64,000 nt of DNA, from the NCBI GenBank assembly GCA_963969595.1, contig OZ018409.1:6896520-6960519 (forward strand). The letters are read 5' to 3'. Source of the stretch: Neckera pumila. Lineage: Eukaryota > Streptophyta > Bryopsida > Hypnales > Neckeraceae. The notes below the pieces were generated by a model. It saw only the letters and a list, made by a program, of their open reading frames with translations, was not told where the DNA came from and ran no database searches. The translations under genes and the position numbers were made by a program. This document shows, in pieces, positions 11,610-23,249 of the stretch; position 1 is the first letter of the stretch; every line of letters begins with the position of its first letter.

Positions 11610-13801
11610 CACTACAAAAAAATGATGGAAAAAACAACTGCAAAAAATGAATGAAAAGTAGTCGTTGTGGACACAATGACTGCAAAACAACTCAAGGCCT
11701 TGGAGTCGTTGTGGACATGTCGTTTAGGACAACAACTACAGTCTATTATTACTATCCATTTCTACCTTGGATGTAGAAATGAATGAAGTGATAAAGAAAG
11801 TTGGGCTTAAGGAAATGTCTATAAAGCTGCCATGTGAAAACTGGACCCCTAAAACATCTAACGTGGACATCCACGTGGTCAGTTGTTTTTTAGTCATTCT
11901 AAAGTTGCGGGAAGTCGTTTTGGAATCACAAGAAGTCACTTTGTAGTTGCAAGAAGTCATTCTGCAGTCGCAAGAAGTCATTTTACTGAAGGTGAGAAAT
12001 CCAATTTGTGACACTATGTCATATTAGTGCACATTGCAGGTTTTGAAAAATGCCCGAATGATACCAAATTGTCACAAACCTTTCACGGCCTGCAATTATA
12101 ACTCAATCTATAAAACCATACTTCAACGGTACTGGAGAAGCAAGGTTGTTGTTCATGTAAGAGGGGAACGGGACTAACAATTGCTTTAGGACTATGAAAA
12201 CACCTTCCAACCTTTATGTTGGGACCTCAAGAATGTCTATTTTGAATCATATGAAATGTCTAGAAATATTACAAAGTTACCAATGCAAATGGACCAAAAT
12301 CATAGTTGTTGTCCTAGTAGGAGTGTAAATGAATCTTAAAGTGGACCTCGACAAAGAAAACAATAGATCCCAACAAAACAAAAAGGTCACTGGGAATGCA
12401 TAATTTATAAGAAACAAAAAGAATAGTTTTTTCTTTTTAAAGAAGGTCAAAGAAATAAACTTAAGTCAATAAACAAAAAGTAGAAAAGAGAAAGTTAAAA
12501 AAGAAAAGTAAAAAGTAAAAAAATGAATAACAAAAAAAAATTACAAGGATTACAAAATAGGAAATAAATTTGAAGGAATGAAAATTACCAAAAAGAAAAA
12601 AATAATTCTATTTGTTTTTAGAATTTTTTTTAGGAAATAACAAAAAATAAAACTGATAAGAGAAAAATAAAAAAACAACAGCACATTAAAAGGGAAAAGA
12701 TACAAAAAGAGATGAAAAGATTAAAATAAGTTTTAAAAAGAGAATAAATAAGAAATAAAAAAGAAAACAAAAAATGACAGAGAATAAAGAAGCCATTTTG
12801 TATGCATCATTTTCTAAAGCTCAAATAAATGACTTCAAATCATTTGATCCCTATGAAAAAACAAAACAAAATATAAACAAAGAGTGCATACTAAGAGTAT
12901 TTAGGAGCTAAGACGCTTTAATTGCCTAACATTTATTAATTTATTTGTAGACAATACATCATCTTGTTAAAGTTGCCATTAGATGATATTTGGGGGTCTT
13001 GGAGGGCCGTTTTAGGCCTGTTCCCTAATCTGCCCAGATTCAGTGAACACTGGTACGGGTGTGTCAGAATTTAAAAAAAAATAAAAAAAAAATTTACCAA
13101 AATATCATTTTAAGCAAATTTTTTTTTTTTTTTTTTTTTTTTCAAAAGTGACGTGGCAGTCGCTCGACCACGTCAGCCAGCTATTGTTGCTGCGTTCCTG
13201 CAGTCTGGGAACGCAGCAGACAGCAGGGGAACTCGGAGCCCTCCAAGACCCCCGAATTTCATCTAATGATCTTTTAACAATGTAGCACATAGAAACATTC
13301 TAACGAATAAATCTATTTTGTGCCAAAATTCCTAGTAAGGTGCAGTGATTATTCAATCATTCTATAGTGGCCCTACAGTAAAATTAAAGTTGCTCGGAAC
13401 ATCTTTTTCTACCATGTCTTTTGTAGTGGCCTCTTTCTTTTTCTTTTTCCATCAATAAGCCAAAACTTCTTGAATTCGTTTGCCAGTTACACTACAGTCA
13501 TTTTTTAGTCGTATTGCAGTGAAGGTAAATTACAATAGTTAATAGCCGCCCTCTTGTCTTCAATGCCACCTTGCCACATCAGATTATTGACAACGCTATC
13601 AACGGAATGTGGCGGATGAAACTCACCCTTTGTTGACTCTTCATCTTGAAGTTGTGGATGCGACTCTGAGGTAACTTGAGCACTAGGGGATTAGCAGCAT
13701 TGGTGCAATTAGGGATCCCCAGTTGTTTTGAAGTCACATTTTTCATACAGGCATTCTTTGCAGTCATATATTTGGCCATTTTTTTGTAGTGTCCATTAGA
13801 A
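11610..13801. mobile_element. CACTA-like non-autonomous element (candidate)
   Basis: The left end reads CACTACAAAAAAATGATGG and the right end, reverse complemented, CACTACAAAAAAATGGCC, as expected for En/Spm (CACTA) elements. Subterminal repeats typical of the superfamily are visible: CAAGAAGTCA recurs with about 23-bp spacing near 11926-11985, and TAGTCGTTGTGG-type words occur near both ends. The interior (12340-12900) is an A/purine-rich tract with no transposase. It hosts a nested MITE at 12964-13280. The flanking 3-bp repeat is imperfect (TCT/TCC), and another internal GTAGTG near 13425 could be an alternative end, so the boundaries are tentative. Confidence 0.45.
12964..13280. mobile_element. 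MITE with A-run/T-run core, nested in the CACTA-like element
   Basis: The ends form a long imperfect inverted repeat: TTGTTAAA followed by CATTAGATGATATTTGGGGG on the left and its counterpart (GAAATTCGGGGG) on the right, continuing through TCTTGGAGGGC, about 45 bp in all. The interior has an A-rich run (13071-13092) followed by 24 T (13119-13142), and a second hairpin GCTGCGTTCC/GGGAACGCAGC near 13188-13218. No target duplication was established. Confidence 0.6.
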
Positions 13802-13835
13802 GTCCCTATCACTTGGCCATCACCTGGAGTAGTGC

Positions 13836-14120
13836 ATTAGAGAAAATTTTAGGCCTTTGGAGGGCTGCTCTACAACCCTCTAAGGCACCCTGAAATTTAC
13901 TTTTTTTGCTCAAAAATTTGTTTTTCCCCTATTCTGTCTAGCTAAAACTGCAGCGGCAGTGGCACAGGAACTGAAATTTACGAGTAATTTTTTTTTTTAA
14001 TTTTTTTTTTATACTCATTAAAAAATTATCAAAAATAAATAATAAATAAATAAAATCGCAATTTTAATAGCTTGGTTTGTCTCCGGAACAGCCCTTTGGA
14101 GGGCTCATATTTTTTCTAAT
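13836..14120. mobile_element. MITE related to 12964-13280
   Basis: It begins ATTAGAGAAAATTTTAGGCC and ends with the inverse of ATTAGAAAAAATATGAGCCC. The left end shares the CATTAGA...TTGGAGGGC phrase with the element at 12964 and likewise has a homopolymer A/T core (13988-14045). The right terminus is more worn than the left. Confidence 0.45.
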
Positions 14121-15520
14121 ATAAGGCCATTTCATACCAATTGTTCATACTTTTGAACTCAAGAGTTCAAATTTTTATATCAGAGGCATTATTTAGGCAT
14201 TAGAAGACATGACTGCATGAGGTTTGTATGGTCTTATGCAATCATAAAAACATGAATAATTATACGTTCTATTCATATAATGAATATAAATTTGTCCAAT
14301 TGTAATGATTGTCTTTTTATAACAATAATTATGGGTGTTCTCTACCAATTGAACCCGTTCTTGAACGTTCACCATATTTTAGTGTTTCTTCACTCTCTAC
14401 TCTACTCTGTGAGACCATTTCAATCGTATGTTTAATACCCAAAATGACCATTTGTGAAAAGAACAATTAATCTTTGTTGCATCTGACAATAATCACCCCC
14501 TTCCAATCTTATAAGATTTGGCAAAATCAAAATGAGCTTAGATATTCTTTTGCAACAGAAGTATCTATTTCTTCTCTAAGGTAAGCAAGTCTCAAAATCT
14601 GCCAAATTTAAACCTTAGTTGTCTAAATACAGGTAAATTACCCCCTAAGGGCTCTGACGCCCAAAAAGTGGACATTGAATAGAGTTGAGCGCTCATAGAA
14701 GAAGGAGAATGACAAATTTTCATTCTTCAAATTTTTTCTGATTTTCAACATGGGTTTTTTGATGGAATGATGGTGACGGCAATGGTTGTATTGCGTGCAA
14801 TTGGAAGAGAAAAATGTGTATATTGAGAGATCTCAGGATGTGGAGGAGATTTGCAATTGCCAAATTGAATGAAGTGCTTGAATGATGTTTTTTGGACAGA
14901 ATATGACATTTGGGCAATAGACTGCGACCTTTCATTTCTCACTCTTTTATTCACTACAAAAATTACGACAGTTGCTTACAATATTCCTCGGAGGGTGCAG
15001 TCCTTGAAAAAAATATGGATATAGGTGTGAACACCAACTAATTAATGGAGGGGTATTATTTTTTGCCTACTTATTATTTTGCATGCTATTGTTATGTAAT
15101 TTTCTAATGTAGGTCATTAAAGGAGGGTCATACATTAATTATAATTTCCAATCGCAAGGAATATATCATATGCTATATTAATTAAATTTCTTGGAACTAC
15201 TTAGAATTTTACAGTCAAACGGCCCAATATTCATATGTAATTCCATGAAGCTCTAAAAATATGAAATAATTTGAAATAGATGCTAATTTTGTTTGTCTCT
15301 AAATTCAAATGTAATTATGCAAAGCTCAAAAAATGTGAAATGACTTGGGGCTCCTCCCAATTTTAGGTCTCCAGACTTATATGCAATCTCAATGTAATTT
15401 CACAAAGCTAAAAAAAATATGAAATGAATTGGGAACTGGAGCTCCTCCCAATTTTGGATCCTCAAACTCATATGCAATTCCACTGAGTATAATCGAATAT
15501 GAAATAACTCGGGGTAGATG
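14121..15520. other. Intergenic with a degenerate tandem pattern
   Basis: No gene recognised. From about 15235 to 15500 a unit containing ATGCAATTCCA...AAAATATGAAAT...TTGG recurs three to four times at irregular spacing (about 70-85 bases). The same wording appears in the 173-bp tandem array at 41.6-42.2 kb, so the two arrays may share an origin. Confidence 0.4.
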
Positions 15521-15600
15521 CCAATAGTGTTTGTATGTGAAGGTAGAGTTTGGAGAAAATATTTCATAAAGTCTTCTCCTTCATATACAAACACTATTGG
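15521..15600. repeat. Hairpin with arms of about 26 bp
   Basis: CCAATAGTGTTTGTATGTGA at 15521 is mirrored by TCATATACAAACACTATTGG ending at 15600, with three or so mismatches along the arm and a loop of about 25 bases. The size and shape resemble a small-RNA precursor or a tiny foldback MITE; nothing else supports expression. Confidence 0.6.
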
Positions 15601-16004
15601 GAAACTTTGGCAAACTTCAGGAAGTCTAACCTCCCCCAATGTTGCTTTTGCCATAAAATGGTCGGCTTATGAACCTCAAACATTCAATTTTGAGAACAAA
15701 AACATGTAGGGTGGACCACAATCTTCAGCAGACATTGTAGTTACGGAATTACACACAAACATTTGGAAGCTGTAGTCGTTGCCGGCAGTTTCCGGTTTTG
15801 TCCCATTTTGTGTTGTATCTAGTTTATGATAGGCAAATTGTAAGGGTGAGGTCGGATTTATGACCGACGAGACTCTTTTGTTGTGGGTTGTTGTACCTAT
15901 GGTAATTCGGAAGTGATGACCGGTGCACTACATAGTTTGGTGTTTTTGCAGATGCAGGTTGCCCTAAACCTTTAGATAGTTGCAGGTACCCAAATAGTCC
16001 GTCT

Positions 16005-17586
16005 ATGGTGCACACTAGAAGTCAATATTATTGATCTCCGTCACCAGACTATTTTGGAGGATATCCACATCGACAACTTTGAGCCAGCGGTGGATATCAG
16101 CAAGGCTTTTGAGCATATTTCGGCGTTGGATACCACTAGTAGGCTTTGAGTTGGGAGTGTGGATACACTTCACAAAATAGAAGACGATCACCGCAATTCA
16201 ATGCGTGATCAATTCTTGGGGCGTGCTAGGGGCATTTCTTTACCAGATTGGAAGCTCCATTTTTGCACTTGGATGAAGGAGAAGCGTCAGAGGTCATCCA
16301 GTTTTAATGACTAGCATGCCTTTGAGCTTCTACTTCAGCATTTGGAGAGTGAAGCTCTTCAAACATATGAGCAATGGACAGAGGCCAATTGGCTCAATCT
16401 TCAGCAAGTTGAGCAGTATTGGGAGGCTCAAATAGAGCTTATTACTGCTCTTAAAGAGGGCGCTACATCTTCCTTGTTGCCTTCTGAGACTGCAAGGGAG
16501 ACAAAGCTTCAGACTTCTTTTGAAGAAACTTCTGAGAAAGATACTAAAACAAAGTAGTTGATGCCTACAAGGAGGCAAGAGAGCGGCTAATTCATTTCTT
16601 GGATGGCACTAGCTACCCAGGCAACCCTGCAAACCATTGGGCCACCGCTTGCATTTGAACCGCTATGGTTATTTCTTGAGCATCTGGATGTTGAATACGG
16701 AGGCTTTTGTCGGGATTAGATGCAACGGATCCAAGACTTCAAAAGGGAGAAGGAAGATACTCCGAGGATCATATATATTCATTTGGCTCGCTTTGCAATA
16801 GAATACGGAGGTGTTTTTACTGAGAGCCAGCTGGTCAAGATCTTTCTTTCAAAGATTGATAAGCGGTTACTTGATTTGGCTTCACCGCAGATTATTTTGG
16901 ACTATGAGGATAGGGCCACTTTGGCCCAAGCCTTCTCAATGGTAGAGAGGTGTGATCAAGCCCTTTGTCAGCACGATGCTACAGACATGGTCTCGTGGAT
17001 GGCTGACACTTCAAAGTCCAAGAAACCTCCTTCGATTTTTGGCAATTTGGCTTATTTAACACCTGATTGCTACTTGCATTGCTGGCGTTGTGGTGAAGAT
17101 GGACACACCAAGAAAGATTGTCCAAAGCTTTCTAAAAATTCGCCTCAGCCTTCACAGTCTAAGAAGAAAGAAGAGATCAAGGCTGAAATGAAGGTTGAAG
17201 CAAAGCCTAAGAAGAAGAAGAAGCTAAAGTGCAATTATTGTAGCCGTATCAATCATGATGATGATCATTGCTTTTAGCTTCATCCCAAATTATGGCCTGC
17301 AAGTTATGTGTCAGCTAAGTCACAGCGGGAAAAAACTCTTAAGGCTAAGGTTGTAGAGCTTGAGCAGAAACTTAAAACTTCTGCATCTCTTGCCCAAATC
17401 TTTGAGCCAAGAATAGTTCCTAATGCTCTAGATTCTAATATGTATATGTTTGGAGCATCTGGAGAGATGGTAGCAACGGTTGCAACTTGTGCTCAAACAA
17501 CGGGGAAGTCTATAACTTCCACAAGCAATGATAGTAGTGGACATTCACAAGTTCGTCACAATGGTCCAGCAGATCAGATTGGCTAA
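16005..17586 (+). pseudogene. Ty3/gypsy gag (nucleocapsid), broken
   Basis: Structural protein that packages element RNA. The ATG at 16005 opens MVHTRSQ, a common gag start, but the frame shifts within ten codons. The following reading carries TGA at 16147 and TAG at 16312, and another shift near 16553. The central part (16720-17050) shows the retrotransposon gag pattern with LARFAIEYGGVFTE and FLSKIDKRLLDLA. Two CX2CX4HX4C zinc knuckles follow: CWRCGEDGHTKKDC and CNYCSRINHDDDHC, separated by a Lys-rich linker. A TAG at 17275 interrupts just after the second knuckle, before the LHP phrase; the frame then continues with a coiled-coil-like stretch (KAKVVELEQKLK). Confidence 0.85.
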
Positions 17587-18060
17587 GCACAATTGCCTTT
17601 ATCGTTTGGCTTGGCTGATGTTGCCACTACAACTAGGACTCCAAATCCTTTATTTTTTAGAGATGGTGATTCCATTTCAAAAGATGTTATGCAATCTTTG
17701 GCTCACAAGGTGTTGCAAATGCCAATCTTCTCTGGTTTAGAGTTGATGGCACCAGGCTTTAAGTCTACATGAGTTTTTCATTTGGCGGGGACTATGTTAG
17801 AAGGAACAACGGATTTGCCATCTCTACAAGTCTCACAAACTGTTATTGAGATGCCTTTGGTTGAGGATGTTGAGGAATTAGCCAAATTACCGTCTAAGCT
17901 TGCAACTAAGATTGTTTCTGCTTTTGAAGGGCACAAAGACATCCAATCTTCAGTATATTCATCTTTAGACATGTCTCTTGTGACATGAACAGCTTATCTT
18001 GCAGATGTTTTTGCAAGACCCGCTCGAGAGCGTCAAAATTTATGACCTGGAATTGTTCGC

Positions 18061-18492
18061 TTGATGAATGACAATGCCATTTTTGTCGTTTCACGCACGG
18101 ATAGTCATACTATTACTACTATACCACTAAGAGTTATGATGAACTCAAGTGCACAACCAATTATGATTGTCAAGCAACTTGCTGAGGCTCTTGGTTTGAC
18201 AAATGCGGACTTAGAGCCTTGTCCCTTTACCATTGTGACTTTTGTGGGAGGCACAAAGCATGCCACATGTTATACTAAGGAGCCATTGCATTTGATCTTC
18301 CATGTGGGTGTAGGACCTACTTACTCACATTTCTCTGTAAGATGTACAGTCACGGGAGTTATCAACTATGATATCTTAATTGGTCAACAAGTTCTTTATC
18401 CTCTCGGTTTTGCCATTTTGGTTTGGATAACTGAACTCAGGAGGCATGGATTAGACCGGGTTGGTCTTCAGGCAACGGGAAGAAGCAATTGA
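18061..18492 (+). pseudogene. Ty3/gypsy aspartic protease, catalytic Asp lost
   Basis: Retropepsin-type protease that would cut the polyprotein. The expected D-S/T-G active-site triad is replaced by Asn-Ser-Ser at 18142-18150 (MMNSSAQP), so both the catalytic Asp and the following Gly are changed. The second conserved block (NYDILIGQQVLYPLGF) is intact. The region ahead (17587-18060) is a poorly conserved linker with stops. A TGA at 18490 separates this part from the DNMT-bearing section. Confidence 0.75.
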
Positions 18493-18810
18493 TTTCTGTA
18501 GCATTTGCAGCGGCTGTCATAACTATGTCAACAGAAACTATGTTTAATTGCAGTGCCTTAACAACAGATTTGTCAAGTGCACCACTTATATTGGAAAAAA
18601 CTTTTGCACATATTTGCAGTGCAGAAGAACAGCATGATTTGCTACCTTACTCGTCAATTCAAGGTTTCACTTCCACCATGGGATACTTGTAAAGAATTAT
18701 CTCAACATTGCCTCCATATTGTAGCATCTCTAAAACCTTTACAGATTCCTTCTACTTCATCTCTATCCCCCTTTGTCCAACCGATTGATTGGCATCCGCC
18801 ACCTGAAGGG

Positions 18811-19773
18811 ATTACTCTTGTGGAGCTATTGGGGCATTGACATTGATTTGGCAGCAATTTTGGAGGCTGGGCTTAAAATTAGGTAGTACATCCATGTGGA
18901 TAATGGATTTGTATCCAACCGAGCGACCCGACATCATCTTCCAAGGTTGTTAGCGCTCTATCCAGAGCAATTGCCAGCTTCTGGCATCCATGGTTGTTTT
19001 GGCCAACTTCCTCGAGATGTTACTTTCATTAGTGATAAAGATTTGAGGAGGTTGGGCCATATTGATTTACTTATTGCTGGATGGCCTTGCCAAGGTCATT
19101 CACAAGCTGGAGCCAGTCAAGGCTTGGATGACCCTTGGTCTAGTCTATTTATGGACTTGATGCAACTCATGCAATGGTGGTTTACACATCAATCAACTCC
19201 GCCAGCATACATTTTTGAAAATGTACCTTCACTAGGTGATATGCGGCAGAAGGTTGTAGAAGATGGGTATTACGTTAGCCAATTTCTTGGTTCTTCAATC
19301 TTTGCAAATGCTGCAACTTTGGGTTCTTATGCCCACCGGCCTCGTTGATTTTAGACAATTTGGCACCATCACCTGAGCTTTCAACAACACTTGCTCAAGT
19401 TCCTCAACTTGTGGATCACAAGGTCGATGATATTTTAGATGATCATCATATTTCTTTGGATGTTTTCAAAAATGATGCGTTGCCACTTGCAATAGTTAAC
19501 AAGGTGGGAGCCCCTCAAGGTGCATTGCCTATTTTTGTGACATATCCGAGATCTTATGCATTTCGATCTCGTGGGCCAAGCATGGTTTGGGATTCACAAT
19601 CTCAAACTCATGAAAAGCCTATTGCAGATGAGCAGGAACGTGCCATGGGCTTTTGTACGGGCACCACAGCTGCCCATGATCTCAAAGAAGGTCAAAGACA
19701 TTTTCTTTTGGGCCAAGCTATGGATTTCAATATGCTTATGTGGATTGTTGGCACTTGTTGTTCTATTCAGCAA
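18811..19773 (+). pseudogene. Retrotransposon-encoded C5 DNA methyltransferase
   Basis: Would transfer a methyl group from S-adenosylmethionine to cytosine C5. Motifs in canonical order: motif I region LVELLG, then after a frameshift near 18830 IDIDLAAILEAGL; a motif II-like VDN (18894); motif IV GWPCQGHSQAG with catalytic Cys (PCQ at 19085-19093); motif VI ENV (19217-19225); motif VIII-like HRPR (19334-19345); motif IX-like ADEQERAMGF (19624-19653); motif X-like GQAMD (19711-19725), with Gln where host enzymes usually have Asn. A TGA follows HRPR. Motif order is not permuted, which argues against a plant DRM origin. Length is about 320 codons, a bare catalytic domain with no BAH or chromodomain. 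It sits between protease and RT within one polyprotein region. The fold is clear; specificity (CG or other) cannot be read. Confidence 0.88.
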
Positions 19774-20124
19774 TATAATGATGGCCAATTGATTACTCTG
19801 AGGACAAAGAGCAATAGTCAGGGGGCAATGGAGCCACAATCCAAGCTTCACATAGAAGTCGAGGAGTCTGAGGCACTTTTTCGTTTAAAGCAACATGCTG
19901 AGGAAGAGCTTCAGGCTCAACGTGTTTTTACTACTTTGGCCCAAGATTTTGGAAAGATGAAGGCTCAAAGGATGCTTCCACGACTATTTCTTCGTGACAT
20001 TTCACCTTTTGATGGCTATCTAGCTTTACGGACTGGTTGTAGTGGAGAGGCTTCTCATTTGGCTTCAAATGTAGATTCTGGGGGCAAAGAAGTTGTCCCT
20101 TCCATGGATTAGCAATCACAAGCC

Positions 20125-21621
20125 GTGCTAGTACCAAGTAGTGATCCTTTTGTGGAGAAGGAAACCATAGAGTTTGATAACTGGCCATTGGAGTTGAAGC
20201 CACATCTTACTGGTGCCGAAGCACAAAGGGTACGGGCATTTATTTGCTCGGATCGCAGTTGTTTTGCCTTTAGCCTCCAGGATCTTGAAGGCTACAAGGG
20301 CAAATCCGTTCATATTCATCTTGAGGACGACCATCCAATCTTTAAACGGCCTTATAGGCTTAGTGCATCCAAGAAGGTGGGTGTTCAAACTCGATGCCAT
20401 GAGTTATTAGTAGCGGGAATGATTGAACTCTCTAATGGAGAGTATGCTTGTGCTACGGTTATCCCTTCAAAGAAAGACATCCTTAGCAATTGGACAGAAA
20501 ACGGATGTGTGGTGACTATTGTCCAGTTAATCGTAAGACTAAGTCAGACCAATATCCAATGCCAATGCCAGAGGAGTTGTTTGATGTGGTGGGATTTTTT
20601 CGAGTTTTTAGCACTTTAGACTTGAGATCTGGTTATCATCAATTACCTCTACTTTTGGGAGATCGAGTGAAGACAACATTTTGAGGAGTTGATCAAGATG
20701 GCAAAGATCAACTCTATCATTGAAATTTTTTGCCATTTGGTCTCAAGAATGCACCAGCTGAGTTCTAGAGGGTGATGGACCGAGTATTAGCCGGCTTGTC
20801 ATTTGCTAGGTGCTATATTGATGATGTTATCATCTTTAGTAGTCCACAAGATCACGTGAGACATTTGCAAGCAATGTTTGAGCGGTTGCAGCAGTAGCGA
20901 CTACGCTTGCATCATGGCAAGTGCAAGTTCTTTCACGATCAATTATCATATTTGGGCCACATAATTGTTCCAAAGGTCTTGGTGTACAACAAGCAAAGGT
21001 AGATGCTTTGCAAAATATCCTAGCACCTAGCGATGTACCATGGCTTCGTGCATTTCTTGGCTTGGCAAATTACTATTGTCATTTTGTTAGAAACTTCAGC
21101 TTATTTACCAAACCTCTTACTATTCTTACAGGCAAGGATCAGCCATGGACTTGGGGACGTGAACAACAACATGCATTTGATATGTTGAAGCAGAGGCTCG
21201 GTTCAGCGCCAGTGCTTTGACGCCCTGATGTTTCTAGATCCTTTCAATTGCACACGGATTGGAGTGCTGTAGGCCTGGGAGCAGTATTGACACAGAAAGA
21301 TGAGAAGGAAAGGAGTATGTTGTGGCTTATGCATCTAGAAGCAATAATAGTGCAGAATCTAACTATTCTTCATATGAAGGAGAGGCTTTGGTAGTAGTTT
21401 GGGCCATTGTACACTTTTGGCCTTATTTGTATGGTCAAAGATTTACTTTGGTGACTGATCACCAACATTTGAAATGGCTTATGGAGTCAAACAAACTTAT
21501 TGGCAAGCTTGCTAGGTGGGCATTATTGCTCCAAGAGTATGATTTTGAGGTTGTACATCGAACAAGCATCACTAACTTGGATGTAGATGGACTTTCACGC
21601 AATCCAAGTCTTTTAGACTAG
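20125..21621 (+). pseudogene. Ty3/gypsy reverse transcriptase and RNase H, broken
   Basis: Copies element RNA into DNA. RT begins near 20200 (FKRPYRLSASKK) and shows CATVIPSKKD, LDLRSGYHQLP, NFLPFGLKNAPAEF and the catalytic box YIDD at 20814-20825, intact. The thumb/connection has FLGLANYYCHFVRNFS. RNase H follows with HTDWSAVGLGAVLTQ, SSYEGEALVVVWAIVHF and LVTDHQHLKWLM, ending at DGLSRNPSLLD. Frameshifts near 20490 and 21310 and stops at about 20682, 20766, 20896 and 21218 break it. The region just upstream (19780-20112) links DNMT to RT and is Gln/Glu-rich. Confidence 0.92.
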
Positions 21622-21837
21622 GATTTGACTAGAGTCAGGTGGCACGGGGACTGCAACAGAGAAGCAGTTCCAGGTTGGCATGCAGCCTTTTATCTTATAT
21701 TGATGTTAGGATCTACTTCTGAAGCATCTATTGAAGACCAAGATGAAGAGTCTGACAAGTCTCTAGTTGTGAGTGATGTGTAGGAAGATCTTGCAGTCTT
21801 GCACAAACTTCAACAAGGGACATTTCCTTTAGCTATC

Positions 21838-23072
21838 TTTGCTATGGAGCGAGATAGATTTAGTCATTGAGCAGCAAGGTTTCATTGAGATAACGATTTG
21901 CTATTTCGTATGTGGCCAGATGGAACTAGGCGCATGGTTCCAAGGCCAGATCAGAGAGCTTCTTTGGTGCGGCAAGTTCATGAAGATCTTGGACATTTTA
22001 GAGTGTGCAGGACACATTCCATGTTGCGCAACCAATATTGGTGGACTAGCATGTATCAACATGTTGCCACTTATGTTTCTCGGTGTGAGGTGTGTGATCA
22101 AGTTAGGTCAAGTTTTAACACATTATCACCTCAGTTGAGGCCTTTACCTATCATGGGCTTGAGCTATCGTTGGTCTTTGGATTTTGCTGGGCCGCTTGTA
22201 GTCACCTCACGTGGAACTAAATATGTATTGGTGATGGTAGAGCATTTTAGCAAGTGGATCGAACTTGTGGCTCTACCACAAAATTTGGCAGAATTGGCGG
22301 CTAAGGCTTTTTTTGATCGTATTTTGGCACATTTTGGAGCATCTGCTGAGGTGTTGACGGATCAAGGACAGGAATTCCTTGGTTCATTTGAAAAATTGTG
22401 TACTAAGGCCCTAATAGATCACCATACTACTTCTAGAGATTATCATGAGGCAGATAGCTTGGCTGAATGAGTTGTTCAAATAGTCAAGCGTGGTTTACGA
22501 AAGTATGGATTGCTTTGTGGCAACCACCATGATTGGCCTTGATGTTGCCATGGATTGCTATGGGCTATCGTTTCAGCAGGTAAGCTTCATTGGCGTCTTA
22601 TAGCCCTTACCAATTATTGTATGGCCGAGAGCCAATTTTATCCAGCTCGGTACGCAAGAAATTGGCTTCAGTTGTGAACTTAGATGCTCTTGATATTTAG
22701 GCTCAATGTCTTCATGATCGAGCAGCGTTTTTCAAAAGAGCCATGCCAATGGCTATGGAGAACTTATCTATTGCTCAACATCATGATACTTTACGTTACG
22801 CCCTCATTTGTAGCGGCGCTTATCGACCTCAATTGCAGAGATTCTCTAAAGGAGATTATGTATATTTGCAGCGTGAAGCGCCTACAACGTTGGATGTTAA
22901 GGCAGAACGTACTATCCTTCGAGTGAAAAATATTTTGCCTAATGATATTTTGCTATTGGAAGGCAAGGACGGGCGAGAGTGTCAGGAGCATACAAAAAAT
23001 TGCGATCCTTGTCACTTGCCCATTGATGGCATTGTACGCCCCGAATTGGCAGTGGTACCAGAAGGTCTTCCT
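21838..23072 (+). pseudogene. Ty3/gypsy integrase, broken
   Basis: Would insert the DNA copy. The zinc-binding HHCC domain reads HEDLGH ... CEVC (21979-22095). The catalytic core has D in WSLDFAG (22180), D in LTDQGQEF (22360) and E in ADSLAE (22465), followed at once by TGA; 34 residues separate the second D from E, close to the usual 35. All catalytic residues survive. After several stops the C-terminal part resumes at 22743 with GDYVYLQREAP, the beta-rich integrase tail, then a small Cys/His cluster (ECQEH..NC.PC) leading into the PHD finger without a break. Confidence 0.9.
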
Positions 23073-23207
23073 TGTTTTGTTTGTAGAGAGAAGAAAGGTG
23101 CGGCTACTATGTTATTGTGTGATCAGTGCCAACATGGTTGGCATATGGCATGCTTGACTCCCCCCTTATCGACTTTGCCTCCACGAGATTGGATTTGTCC
23201 TTGTTGT
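23073..23207 (+). pseudogene. PHD finger at the C-terminus of the gypsy integrase
   Basis: Zinc-binding histone-tail reader module. The C4HC3 pattern is complete: CFVC, CDQC, HMAC after GW, and WICPCC, within the open frame 22743-23249 (residues 111-155). The block CLTPPLSTLPPRDWICP resembles PHD fingers of the AIRE/BHC80 type that bind unmodified histone H3 (family knowledge; binding here is inference). It occupies the position where chromoviral integrases carry a chromodomain. The frame ends 14 codons later. Confidence 0.9.
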
Positions 23208-23249
23208 CGGATCTCTTTAGGTCATGCTACGTCTTTAGACAGGCGCTGA

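Noticed and set aside
18061..20112. DNMT as an independent host gene into which gypsy inserted
   Set aside because: Protease lies directly upstream and RT directly downstream on the same strand, with linker text typical of the polyprotein and no LTR or insertion boundary between.
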